64,000 bases of DNA from CAYFZO01 sp965211995 (GTDB lineage: Bacteria; Pseudomonadota; Gammaproteobacteria; Poriferisulfidales; Oxydemutatoraceae): assembly GCA_965211995.1 (NCBI GenBank), contig OZ243040.1, positions 930,001 through 994,000 of the forward strand. The letters run 5' to 3'. Under the pieces are notes generated by a model. The model ran no database searches. It was not told where the DNA came from and was given only the letters and a program-made list of their open reading frames with translations. Numbering within the stretch: the first letter of the stretch is position 1; every line of letters starts with the position of its first letter. Shown here in pieces: positions 32,514 to 40,063 of this stretch. Both the position numbers and the translations under genes were made by a program.

Positions 32514-32569
32514 ATATAATGACGGAACAGCAGGCGGCGCCATTATATATTTCACGCCGTCAATTCCAA
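32514..32569. promoter_or_regulatory. Divergent promoter region with inverted repeat
   Basis: ATATAATG (32514-32521) and CATTATAT (32541-32548) form a perfect 8-bp inverted repeat with 19 bases between. Each arm holds TATAAT: on plus 32515-32520, on minus 32547-32542. The minus-strand box has TTGGAA 16 bases upstream (32569-32564) and would serve mptG; the plus-strand box has no clear -35 and would serve the DUF4242 gene. The symmetry could also mark an operator. Confidence 0.5.
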
Positions 32570-32587
32570 TTGATCCGGGAGGGTGTC

Positions 32588-32860
32588 ATGCCGAAATACA
32601 TCATCGAGAGAGAAATTCCGGGCGCCGGCAACTTGTCGGCCGCCGAGATGAAAGGCATCTCGCAAAAATCATGCAGCGTGCTTAAGAACCTGGGGCCGCA
32701 GATCCAGTGGGTGGAAAGCTACGTGACCGACGACAAAGTTTACTGCGTCTATATCGCACCGAACGAAGCGATGATCCGGCAGCACGCGCAGGCGGGGGGC
32801 TTTCCGGCCAACAGCATCAGCCGGGTCAGAACCGTCATAGACCCGACGACTTCCGAATAA
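32588..32860 (+). CDS. Small DUF4242 family protein
   Basis: 90 residues. PKYIIEREIPGAGNLSAAEM at the N-terminus and YCVYIAPNEAMIRQHAQAGG later are the DUF4242 pattern, a small ferredoxin-like alpha/beta fold without known catalytic role. The ATG is fixed by GGGAGGG six bases upstream. It shares a promoter region with mptG but is on the other strand; a link to C1 metabolism is only by position. Confidence 0.75.
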   Translation: MPKYIIEREIPGAGNLSAAEMKGISQKSCSVLKNLGPQIQWVESYVTDDKVYCVYIAPNEAMIRQHAQAGGFPANSISRVRTVIDPTTSE

Positions 32861-32892
32861 CGGTCCCGGATAGCAGTCCCGAATAACAATCT

Positions 32893-33186
32893 CTAAGGGT
32901 CGCCGAAAATACAGCCGCTACCGGTCAGCGTGACCGGAAACCCGATGAGGTCGCGCATCACCGAAGCCACGCGGTTGTCTTCGAGCAACGCCACCGCGCC
33001 GTCGCGGTCGAGGCCGGCAACGACTTCGTCGAGCACGTTAAGCCGGTACTCACCGCCGTCGGCTTCTATCAGCAAAGCGGCGCCGCGACCGTCGCCGTCG
33101 AAAGGCGCAACTTCCTTGACCGCAACCTGCGCGAAGTGCCGCGCGAGATAAGCCGTCACCGCCGCGGTCAGAGTCGCCTGATCCAT
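32893..33186 (-). CDS. Small protein of unknown function after a MauG-type gene
   Basis: 97 residues, starting MDQATLTAAVTAYLARHFAQ. I do not recognise the family. It looks like a soluble alpha/beta protein: an N-terminal helix, a strand-rich centre (GAALLIEADGGEYRLNVLDE) and the C-terminal PVTLTGSGCIFGDP with a single Cys. It begins 5 bases after the stop of the cytochrome gene, so it is cotranscribed with it. Function unknown. Confidence 0.6.
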   Translation of the reverse strand: MDQATLTAAVTAYLARHFAQVAVKEVAPFDGDGRGAALLIEADGGEYRLNVLDEVVAGLDRDGAVALLEDNRVASVMRDLIGFPVTLTGSGCIFGDP

Positions 33187-33191
33187 CGCCG

Positions 33192-34544
33192 CTAGCGCCC
33201 GCGTGCGGCGGCGCCCGCTTCCGCTTCCGCTTCCGCTTCCCGGGGGTGCTCCCACTCTCCGATCGGCGCCGCAAAAGCATCGGCGACCAGAACCGCGACG
33301 TTCGCCCCGTTCAGCGCCGCAAGCAACGCGCGCAGGTCCCGCTTCTCCGCCGCGGTCAGGCCGAGCGGGCGCAGCAGCGGGCTCAGGTTTTGATTGGCGA
33401 CGCCGCCGCGGTCGTAGAACTCGATCACCTCGTCGAGCGTCAACAACGAGCCGTTGTGCATATACGGCGCGGTCAGTTCGACATTGCGCAAAGTCGGCGT
33501 CACGTACTTCCAGCGGTCAGCCGGGTCGAGGGTGACCTCATACAAACCGAGGTCGTTGCGCCGCGGCTGCTGCGTGACCCCGCGCACCGCTTCGCCGTCA
33601 ACCTCGGTGAACACGCCCGGGGCCAACTGCACGCGCGTCCGCGGCGTGTCCTTGCGCATGGACTCGCGGTAGCCGATGCCGGTGTTGTGCCACCGGTTGT
33701 CGGTGAACAACGCGGAACTCTCCCCGGCCAGATGACACGCGGAGCACCCGCCCTTGCCGGTGAAAATCTTAAATCCGCGCTTTTGCCGGGCGCTCAGCGC
33801 GTCGGCCTTGCCCGCATAGCGCCAGCGGTCAAACGGCGAGTCCGCCGCGAGCAGCGTCCGCTGATACTGCGCAAACGCCTTGCCGACGGTCTCAATCGAG
33901 GCCCCTTCGCCGAAAGCCCGTTCAAACAAGCCGGCGTAATCCTCGAGTTTGTTGATCTTCTCGAGCACGTATCCGACCGACGGATTCGCCATTTCGTTGC
34001 GTGCGAGCAGCGGCGACCACACCTGGTTTTCCAAAGAGAATTCACGCCCGTCGTGAAACAGCCGGGCTTTATACGCAACGTTGAGCAACGTCGGCGCGTT
34101 GCGCCTGCCGCTGCGCCCTTCGAAGCCGATTGCCGTCTTGAGTTCGTTGTTGGTGAAGCCCATCTCCGGCACGTGGCAGATTGCGCACGACATCGTGTTG
34201 TTCAGCGACAGGCGCCGGTCGAAGAACAATTTGCGCCCGAGTTCAATGCCGTCCCCGGTCTCGGGGTTGTCCGCGGGCTGCGGCGGGGCGGGCAGTCCCA
34301 AAGGCGGCGCCCGGAAGACCGCGAGCAGGTCGGCTTTGTCGCCGCGCCTTTCGTTCAGGCTTCTGGTCTTGGTTTCGTAGTCGCCGGACTCGTAGCCGCG
34401 CCGGTCGTCGCCGGAACGCGGCGGCGCGGCGTCCGCAAAGGCGCCCGGCCCGAAGCAAAGCAAAATCGCGAAGAGAAAGACCGCCGCCGCCGGGCGCGGC
34501 GAGATCAGCGCAAGCAACCGGGAAAGTGGTTCAACCCTGGTCAT
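33192..34544 (-). CDS. Di-heme cytochrome c peroxidase / MauG-family protein
   Basis: 450 residues. A signal peptide (about 1-38, AAAVFLFAILLCFGPGAFA) sends it to the periplasm. Two c-type haem motifs are present, CAICH (about 120-124) and CSACH (about 267-271), and family segments GRKLFFDRRLSLNNTMSC, NAPTLLNVAY and TPTLRNVELTAPYMHNGSL. Members reduce peroxide or make oxidative protein modifications such as the MauG-type tryptophan cofactor; no mau genes are seen. The C-terminus (EAEAEAEAG) is low complexity. The ATG overlaps the SCO gene's stop by 14 bases, so the two are coupled. Confidence 0.88.
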   Translation of the reverse strand: MTRVEPLSRLLALISPRPAAAVFLFAILLCFGPGAFADAAPPRSGDDRRGYESGDYETKTRSLNERRGDKADLLAVFRAPPLGLPAPPQPADNPETGDGIELGRKLFFDRRLSLNNTMSCAICHVPEMGFTNNELKTAIGFEGRSGRRNAPTLLNVAYKARLFHDGREFSLENQVWSPLLARNEMANPSVGYVLEKINKLEDYAGLFERAFGEGASIETVGKAFAQYQRTLLAADSPFDRWRYAGKADALSARQKRGFKIFTGKGGCSACHLAGESSALFTDNRWHNTGIGYRESMRKDTPRTRVQLAPGVFTEVDGEAVRGVTQQPRRNDLGLYEVTLDPADRWKYVTPTLRNVELTAPYMHNGSLLTLDEVIEFYDRGGVANQNLSPLLRPLGLTAAEKRDLRALLAALNGANVAVLVADAFAAPIGEWEHPREAEAEAEAGAAARGR

Positions 34545-35223
34545 CCATGAGCAGCAGACTTTTGACGTCCGCAAGCAAAATGTCGGGATGCAGAAAATCC
34601 GGGCTGTAGATGTTGCGCACCCGCCCCCGCCCGTCTATCAGAAAAACCCGCAGAAGGTGAGAGAATTTCCCGGTATTTTTGCTGCTTTCGTCGAATTCGG
34701 GAATGACGAACTGGCTGTATGATTTAAGCACCGGCGCCAGCGCCCGCTCGGACGCGGTCACCATAAACATCCATTCCGCACCGCCGTCGTGTGAACCGCC
34801 GTGTTCCTTTTCGTACTCGCTCAGCACCTCCGGCGTATCCTTCTCCGGATCAAAACTGAAACTGATCAGGCGCAAGCGCGCGGCGATTTCGGGTTCGTGC
34901 TTGAGGCGGTCCTGCAGCCGGTGCAGCACGAAAATCGAGAGCGGGCAGCCGTTGACGTCGTCGCAGGAAGTGTAGATAAAGCTCAGCACCGTGATCTTGC
35001 CGCGCAGAAAGTCGCGGAGGTCCGCGGCTTCACCGTCGGACTTGAGCACTGCACCGCCGCCGCCGGTGTGGATGACCGGCAGGTTGTAAGTCCCCGGCTG
35101 CGGCAACTCGTATTCAAGTTCGCCCCAGCCCGGAGCAAGCACCGGCGCTTCTTCGGTCGCCGCCCCGATGGCCGCCGCCGCGCCGACCAGGAAAAGCACC
35201 GCCGGAATTTGCCCGCACTTCAT
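34531..35223 (-). CDS. SCO1/SenC-family thioredoxin-fold protein
   Basis: 230 residues with an N-terminal signal or anchor (about 5-28). SCO proteins deliver copper to haem-copper oxidases or act as thiol reductants in the periplasm. SFIYTSCDDVNGCPLSIFVL holds the redox/copper pair, but as C-x5-C instead of the usual C-x3-C. FSFDPEKDTPEVLSEYEKEH and SHLLRVFLIDGRGRVRNIYS (with the copper-type His) follow the family. It is cotranscribed with the MauG-type gene, a pairing that suggests a role in maturing that enzyme or a shared response. Confidence 0.83.
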   Translation of the reverse strand: MKCGQIPAVLFLVGAAAAIGAATEEAPVLAPGWGELEYELPQPGTYNLPVIHTGGGGAVLKSDGEAADLRDFLRGKITVLSFIYTSCDDVNGCPLSIFVLHRLQDRLKHEPEIAARLRLISFSFDPEKDTPEVLSEYEKEHGGSHDGGAEWMFMVTASERALAPVLKSYSQFVIPEFDESSKNTGKFSHLLRVFLIDGRGRVRNIYSPDFLHPDILLADVKSLLLMDDQG

Positions 35224-35500
35224 CGTTTGCACCCCGTTCAAGATCCACTCAACGCATTTTTTTCAGTATATCACGCCAATATCGAACTCTCCGGCGGCGG
35301 TCCCGGTCATCAGCGCAGGCGCACCGATGTCTCAGCCGTGTCTATTATTTCGAGGCCTGTTTATCTGCGGCGCCCCGGTCGCGTCGGCCCGGGCGACGCA
35401 GCACTGAGCGGGAGCGCGATGGCGGCGGGTGGACGACGGCCCGTCCGTGAGATTGAGCCACGTCAAGGTGCCGCGACGGACTTAAAAACGTCTTTTGCGT

Positions 35501-35575
35501 TGGAGCGGGCGAGGGGAATCGAACCCCCCTTGCCAGCTTGGGAAGCTGGAGTAATAACCTCTATACGACGCCCGC
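35501..35575 (-). tRNA. tRNA-Gly (CCC anticodon)
   Basis: The minus strand gives GCGGGCG / CGCCCGC acceptor arms, a D arm, an anticodon stem CCAGC/GCTGG with loop TTCCCAA (anticodon CCC), a T arm with GGTTCGATTCC and an encoded CCA. All stems pair. It lies 59 bases after rplS on the same strand and may be cotranscribed with it. Confidence 0.95.
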
Positions 35576-35634
35576 TGAGCGGCGTTCAGCATATCATTGC
35601 GGCAACGGCGCGGATAAATCACGCCCGCCGGTGC

Positions 35635-36009
35635 TTAATTCGGTCGCGCCCCCGCTTTCGCGGAAACCAATTTTTCCTTGATGCGCGCGGTTTTGCCGGT
35701 GAGCCCGCGCAGATAGTACAGTTTGGCTCTGCGCACTTTGCCCCGGCGCTTGATCTTGATCCCGGCGATCAGCGGGCTGTAGGTCTGAAACACGCGCTCG
35801 ACCCCGACCCCGTACGAGATCTTTCTGACCGTAAAAGACGAATTAAAACCCCGGTTGCGCTTGGCGATAACGTTGCCTTCAAACGCCTGCAAGCGCTCGC
35901 GGTTGCCCTCTTTGACTTTGACCTGAACGATTACGGTGTCCCCCGGCGCAAACTCGGGGATCTCTTTCCGCATCATTTCAGATTCGATCTGTGATATGAC
36001 GTCAGTCAT
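35635..36009 (-). CDS. rplS: 50S ribosomal protein L19
   Basis: 124 residues. L19 sits at the 30S-50S interface. PEFAPGDTVIVQVKVKEG, ERLQAFEGNVIAKRNRG and KIKRRGKVRRAKLYYLR are nearly invariant. It overlaps trmD by 8 bases, and the gene order rpsP-rimM-trmD-rplS is the standard one. Confidence 0.97.
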   Translation of the reverse strand: MTDVISQIESEMMRKEIPEFAPGDTVIVQVKVKEGNRERLQAFEGNVIAKRNRGFNSSFTVRKISYGVGVERVFQTYSPLIAGIKIKRRGKVRRAKLYYLRGLTGKTARIKEKLVSAKAGARPN

Positions 36010-36778
36010 CGCTGTCGCTCACTATTCTTGACGGAAAATCCAATCCGTTCTCTTTCGCGTATTCGGATAAAAGCGCTTTTTCCTCGGTGGTGAAAACGCG
36101 CCCCGCCAGCAGATCAACCCGCCTTTGCAGGGTTCTGCCCAGCGATTGCTTCAGACGCCAGCGCCTGATCACGTCGTGATTTCCTTCGAGCAGAACTTCG
36201 GGGACGGCTTTGCCTTCGTATGCGGCGGGACGAGTATAATGCGGGCAATCCAAAAGTCCAGTCATAAAGGAATCGAGCCTGGCCGAATCCTCGTCGCCGA
36301 GCACCCCTTCGCGCTGACGCGCAATCGCGTCTATCAGCACCATCGCCGCGGGTTCGCCGCCGCTGATTACATAGTCCCCGAGCGACCATTCCTCGTCCAC
36401 TTCGAGTTCAACCGCGCGCTCGTCCACCCCCTTGTAGCGCCCCGACAGCAGCACCAGACCGTCCCCGGCCGCGAGGCGGTTGACGCCGTCCTGGTCGAGT
36501 CGGCGCCCCTGCGGGCTCAGGTAGATGGTGCGGAAATCGCCGCGCTGCCGCTCCTTGGCCGCGCGCAGCGCCTTGCACAGCGGCGCGGCCATCATCAACA
36601 TGCCGGGGCCGCCGCCGTACGGCTTGTCGTCCACCGTGCGGTGATTGTCGCGGGTGAAATCGCGCGGGTTCCACGTCTTGACCGTCAGCAGTTTTTTTTC
36701 GAGCGCGCGCCCGAGCACGCCGTAGCGGACGAACGACTCGATCATTTCCGGAAACACCGTCACAACGTCAATTCTCAC
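36002..36778 (-). CDS. trmD: tRNA (guanine-37-N1)-methyltransferase TrmD
   Basis: 258 residues. TrmD makes m1G37 in tRNAs and prevents +1 slippage. The trefoil-knot SPOUT fold is marked by RTVDDKPYGGGPGMLMM (about 55-71), YLSPQGRRLDQ, LSGRYKGVDERAVE and SLGDYVISGGEPAAM. The start GTG at 36778 (RIDVVTVFPEM follows) is preferred over the ATG seven codons upstream because it overlaps the rimM stop as GTGA and aligns with other TrmD N-termini. Confidence 0.96.
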   Translation of the reverse strand: MRIDVVTVFPEMIESFVRYGVLGRALEKKLLTVKTWNPRDFTRDNHRTVDDKPYGGGPGMLMMAAPLCKALRAAKERQRGDFRTIYLSPQGRRLDQDGVNRLAAGDGLVLLSGRYKGVDERAVELEVDEEWSLGDYVISGGEPAAMVLIDAIARQREGVLGDEDSARLDSFMTGLLDCPHYTRPAAYEGKAVPEVLLEGNHDVIRRWRLKQSLGRTLQRRVDLLAGRVFTTEEKALLSEYAKENGLDFPSRIVSDSDD

Positions 36779-37302
36779 GTCCGCCACTCCCTCTTCCAAT
36801 TAACTTTCATTCGCATCTCCTCCAAGTCAACGGCTTGCACGTAGTCGCCGTCCACGTACGGTATCAAGTGGCTCCCGTGGTCGCCCTCGACCACCAGCAC
36901 GTCGTTGGCTCCGGTTTCAAGCAGACGCCTGACCACGCCGAGCGTCCGCCCTTCGGCGTTGACGACCTCGAGCCCGATCAACTCAAACCAGTAGTATTCG
37001 CTCGCCGGCAGCGGCGCGAACCGCGTCCGCTCAAGTGTGATCTCGCGTTCAAGCAGCGCGGCGGCGGCGGCGCGGTCGTCAACGCCCGCGAACTTTGCAA
37101 TCACGCCGTCGCCGTGTGTGCGCGCCGACTCCAGCGGCGGAGATGCCGCCGGAGGGTGCGACGGCTCTGCGCCCGGCGTCAGACGCCACGCCGGGTAGTG
37201 CACGATGTTTTGCCGCGGCCGCGTGTAGGAGCGGACTTTGACCCAGCCCGCGACGCCGAACAAGCCGGCGACTTTGCCAATGGGAATGTGCCGGCCGCTC
37301 AC
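36775..37302 (-). CDS. rimM: 16S rRNA processing protein RimM
   Basis: 175 residues from GTG 37302; a TTG at 37320 is an alternative. RimM binds S19 and helps 30S head maturation. IGKVAGLFGVAGWVKVRSYT is the N-terminal barrel, and the PRC-type C-terminal half shows YYWFELIGLEV, LETGANDVLVVEGD and LIPYVDGDYVQAVDLE. A Pro-rich stretch (about 50-60) is longer than in E. coli. The gene sits between rpsP and trmD as usual. Confidence 0.94.
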   Translation of the reverse strand: MSGRHIPIGKVAGLFGVAGWVKVRSYTRPRQNIVHYPAWRLTPGAEPSHPPAASPPLESARTHGDGVIAKFAGVDDRAAAAALLEREITLERTRFAPLPASEYYWFELIGLEVVNAEGRTLGVVRRLLETGANDVLVVEGDHGSHLIPYVDGDYVQAVDLEEMRMKVNWKREWRT

Positions 37303-37322
37303 GCCAACCGCCGGAAGCAAAC

Positions 37323-37577
37323 TCAGGCGGCCGCCGCCTTATCGAATGTCTTGAGCAGCGCGGCGACCCGCTGCGACAATTTGACGCCCCGGCTCAGCCA
37401 ATGGTCAACGCGGTCTTTATCAACGTGCAGCCGCGTCTCCCCCCCTTTCGCGATCGGGTTAAAATAACCGACGCGCTCAATAAAGCCGCTGTCACGCGGC
37501 TTGCGCGAATCGGTCACAACGATACTGTAAAATGAGCGCCGCTTCGCGCCCCTTCTTGAAAGGCGAATAACTACCAT
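37323..37577 (-). CDS. rpsP: 30S ribosomal protein S16
   Basis: 84 residues. MVVIRLSRRGAKRRSFYSIV, ERVGYFNPIA and DKDRVDHWLSRGVKLSQRVAAL are the standard S16 sequence. It is the first gene of the rpsP-rimM-trmD-rplS operon. The neighbour on the other side is ypjD-like; ffh, which usually lies between them, is not here. Confidence 0.97.
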   Translation of the reverse strand: MVVIRLSRRGAKRRSFYSIVVTDSRKPRDSGFIERVGYFNPIAKGGETRLHVDKDRVDHWLSRGVKLSQRVAALLKTFDKAAAA

Positions 37578-37588
37578 CTGTTCTCTCT

Positions 37589-37617
37589 TTGGGCTGGTTC
37601 CGTGGGGGTCGTATAAT
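37589..37617 (+). promoter_or_regulatory. Sigma-70-type promoter of the ypjD-like gene
   Basis: TTGGGC (37589-37594), a 17-base spacer and a perfect TATAAT (37612-37617), with the ATG 41 bases after the -10. The divergent rpsP promoter must overlap this 80-base space. Confidence 0.65.
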
Positions 37618-37657
37618 AAGCAAGGTTAACTGCTGACTATAACACCCTACGGTTCTT

Positions 37658-38452
37658 ATGGCACCTGCAACGCTCAGCCTGCTCGCCTGCGCCCTGTATT
37701 TTGCCGCGGCGGGCGTGCTCGGGAGACGGCTCAAACGCGGCTCAATGTCGGTCGGCATTATCGCCGCGCTGCTGTGGTTCGCCGCGCTCATCAGCCACGC
37801 CGCCGGCCTCGTCGGCCTGGTCTTCACCGGCGCCGGCCTCAACCTCGCGTTGTTCAAGGCCGCTTCGGTCACGGCAGCGCTGCTCGCCGCGATCCTGCTG
37901 TTCAACTGCCTGCGCAAGCCGTTGTCCGCGCTCGCTCTGCCGATGCTGCCGATCATCTCGGTCCTGGTCGCGCTCGGCAACCTCGGCGAGCACCAGGTGA
38001 TTACCGTTGCAACGCCCGGCATCCGCGTGCACATCCTGTCCTCGCTGCTCGCGTACAGCGTGCTGGGGCTGGGCGGCCTGCAAGCCGTGATGCTGCATTT
38101 CCAAAACCGCGAACTGCGCGGGCGCGCCGGGCCTTTGCTGCGGCTGCTGCCGCCGCTGGACGCGATGGAATCGTTTCTGTTTCACCTGCTGGCGCTCGGG
38201 CTCGCGCTGCTGACCTTGAGTCTCGCCACCGGCTGGCTCTACCACCACGACCTGTTCGCCCAGCACCTCGCGCACAAAACCTTCCTGAGCGGCGCCGCGT
38301 GGCTGCTGTTCGCGACCTTGCTGACGGGGCATCTGTTCGCCGGCTGGCGCGGCGAGCGCGCGGTACAACTGACGCTGGCCGGACTCGGCCTGCTGATCAT
38401 CGGCTACTTCGGCTCCAAATTCGTGCTCGAATACGTCCTGCAGCGCGTGTGA
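37658..38452 (+). CDS. Cytochrome c assembly-type membrane protein (CcsA/YpjD family)
   Basis: 264 residues, about eight hydrophobic segments. It resembles E. coli YpjD and the CcsA/HemX family (GIRVHILSSLLAYSVLGLG near 122-140 and FLSGAAWLLFATLLTGHL near 215-232 with conserved His). Its role in E. coli is not well defined; the fold suggests haem handling. Position next to the rpsP operon and before a corC-like gene is conserved in gammaproteobacteria. Confidence 0.85.
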   Translation: MAPATLSLLACALYFAAAGVLGRRLKRGSMSVGIIAALLWFAALISHAAGLVGLVFTGAGLNLALFKAASVTAALLAAILLFNCLRKPLSALALPMLPIISVLVALGNLGEHQVITVATPGIRVHILSSLLAYSVLGLGGLQAVMLHFQNRELRGRAGPLLRLLPPLDAMESFLFHLLALGLALLTLSLATGWLYHHDLFAQHLAHKTFLSGAAWLLFATLLTGHLFAGWRGERAVQLTLAGLGLLIIGYFGSKFVLEYVLQRV

Positions 38453-38629
38453 AGACCGCTCCGAACATTACGCGGATCGGAAAGCTGATAAACAGCCGGG
38501 GCGCGTCGGCGCGGCCATGCTTGCACACGGCGGGCCGGGGCGCGGCGCCAAATCCCCCATGCAAAAACCGCCCCTGAACTGCGAAAATCCGCGGCGGCGC
38601 CGTGATCGGCCTCATCCCGCTAACCAACC

Positions 38630-39925
38630 ATGATCCTGGAAAGCATCTCAACCGGCACGCTGGCCTTGCTGCTGTTCGTCCTGTTTGTCCTGTCGGCCTT
38701 TTTTTCCGGTTCGGAAACGGCGCTGATGAGCGTCAACCGCTACCGTCTCGCCCACCTTGCGCGGCAGGGCGACAAGCGCGCGCGCCGGGTGATGCAACTG
38801 CTCAAAAAGCCCGACCGGCTGATCGGCCTGATCCTGTTCGGCAACAACTTCACCAACGTTCTGATCGCGCAACTCGCGACGTTTCTCGGCTACCGCCTGT
38901 ACGGCGACGCCGGCATCGCCGCCGCCACCGGGATCCTGACCTTCGTACTGCTGATCTTCGCCGAACTCGCGCCGAAAACGCTGAGCGCACTGCACCCCCA
39001 AGCCGTCGCGATGCCCGCCGCGCTGATCTACGCGCCGCTGATGATCTTGCTGTACCCGCTGGTGTGGTTCATCAATCTGCTCGCGAACACGCTGCTCAAA
39101 GCGTTCGGCGTATCGCACGCGACCGAAACCGTCAATCCCCTGAGCCGGGAGGAACTGCGCACGGTGCTCACGAGTTCGCGCCGGCGGATCAGCCGCCAAT
39201 ACCAGGATATGCTGCTCGGCATCCTCGATCTCGAGAACAAGACGGTCGAGGACATTATGATCCCGCGCAACGAAATCGTCGGCATAGACGTTGACGCCAA
39301 CCTCGACGGGATCGAAAAGCAACTGACGAACGCCAACTACACGCGCATTCCGGTGTACCACGGCGACGTCAACAAGATCGCGGGCATCCTTCACGTCCGC
39401 GAAGTGCCGGCGATGATCCACGCGGACCTGATCACCAAAGAGGCGTTGATCAAAGCGGCGCGCGCCCCCTCCTATATCGCCGAGAACTCGACGCTGCTGC
39501 ACGCATTGATGGACTTCAAGGACCGCCGCCGCCGCCTGAGCCTGGTGGTTGACGAATACGGCGACGTCCAGGGGCTGATCACGCTCGAAGACCTGCTCGA
39601 GGAAATAGTCGGGGAGTTCACCAGCGACCCCGCGACCTACGATCTCGAGATCGAGCGCCAGGCCGACGGCAGCGTCATCGCCGACGGCGGCTGCCACGTG
39701 CGTGAACTCAACCGCGTGCTCGGCTGGCGCCTGAACGAAAAAGGCCCGAAAACGATCAACGGCGTGGTACTCGAGTATCTCGAAGCGATGCCCGAAACCG
39801 GCACCTGCGTTTTGATCGACGGGCACCCGCTCGAAGTCATCAAAACCGGGCAGAACGCAATCAAGGCGGTGAAGATAAGCCCCAGGCTGCCCTCGGCGGA
39901 CGCGCAGGAAAATGAATCCGAGTGA
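38630..39925 (+). CDS. CorC/HlyC-family protein (DUF21 membrane domain with CBS pair)
   Basis: 431 residues. A DUF21 domain with about four membrane segments (1-170, starting LLLFVLFVLSAFFSGSETALM) is followed by a CBS pair (about 200-330, VEDIMIPRNEIVGIDVDANL and LVVDEYGDVQGLITLEDLLE) and a C-terminal transporter-associated domain (about 345-415). Members act in magnesium/cobalt handling. The order ypjD-like then this gene matches E. coli ypjD-yfjD (corE). Confidence 0.9.
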   Translation: MILESISTGTLALLLFVLFVLSAFFSGSETALMSVNRYRLAHLARQGDKRARRVMQLLKKPDRLIGLILFGNNFTNVLIAQLATFLGYRLYGDAGIAAATGILTFVLLIFAELAPKTLSALHPQAVAMPAALIYAPLMILLYPLVWFINLLANTLLKAFGVSHATETVNPLSREELRTVLTSSRRRISRQYQDMLLGILDLENKTVEDIMIPRNEIVGIDVDANLDGIEKQLTNANYTRIPVYHGDVNKIAGILHVREVPAMIHADLITKEALIKAARAPSYIAENSTLLHALMDFKDRRRRLSLVVDEYGDVQGLITLEDLLEEIVGEFTSDPATYDLEIERQADGSVIADGGCHVRELNRVLGWRLNEKGPKTINGVVLEYLEAMPETGTCVLIDGHPLEVIKTGQNAIKAVKISPRLPSADAQENESE

Positions 39926-40063
39926 ACCCGGCAACCCGGAGAAACCGGAAAGCGCCCGGCGGCGTGACCGGAGGCGGCGGTCACGGCCGTTGCGCACGCC
40001 GCCGATGCCTGAGCCGGCCCGTCTGTCAGGCGCCCGCGCCGTGCCGCTTTGCGGAGGCAGCAA

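Noticed and set aside
35477..35500. Terminator after tRNA-Gly
   Set aside because: Only a 4-bp stem (AACG/CGTT) before a short T tract; too weak to claim.
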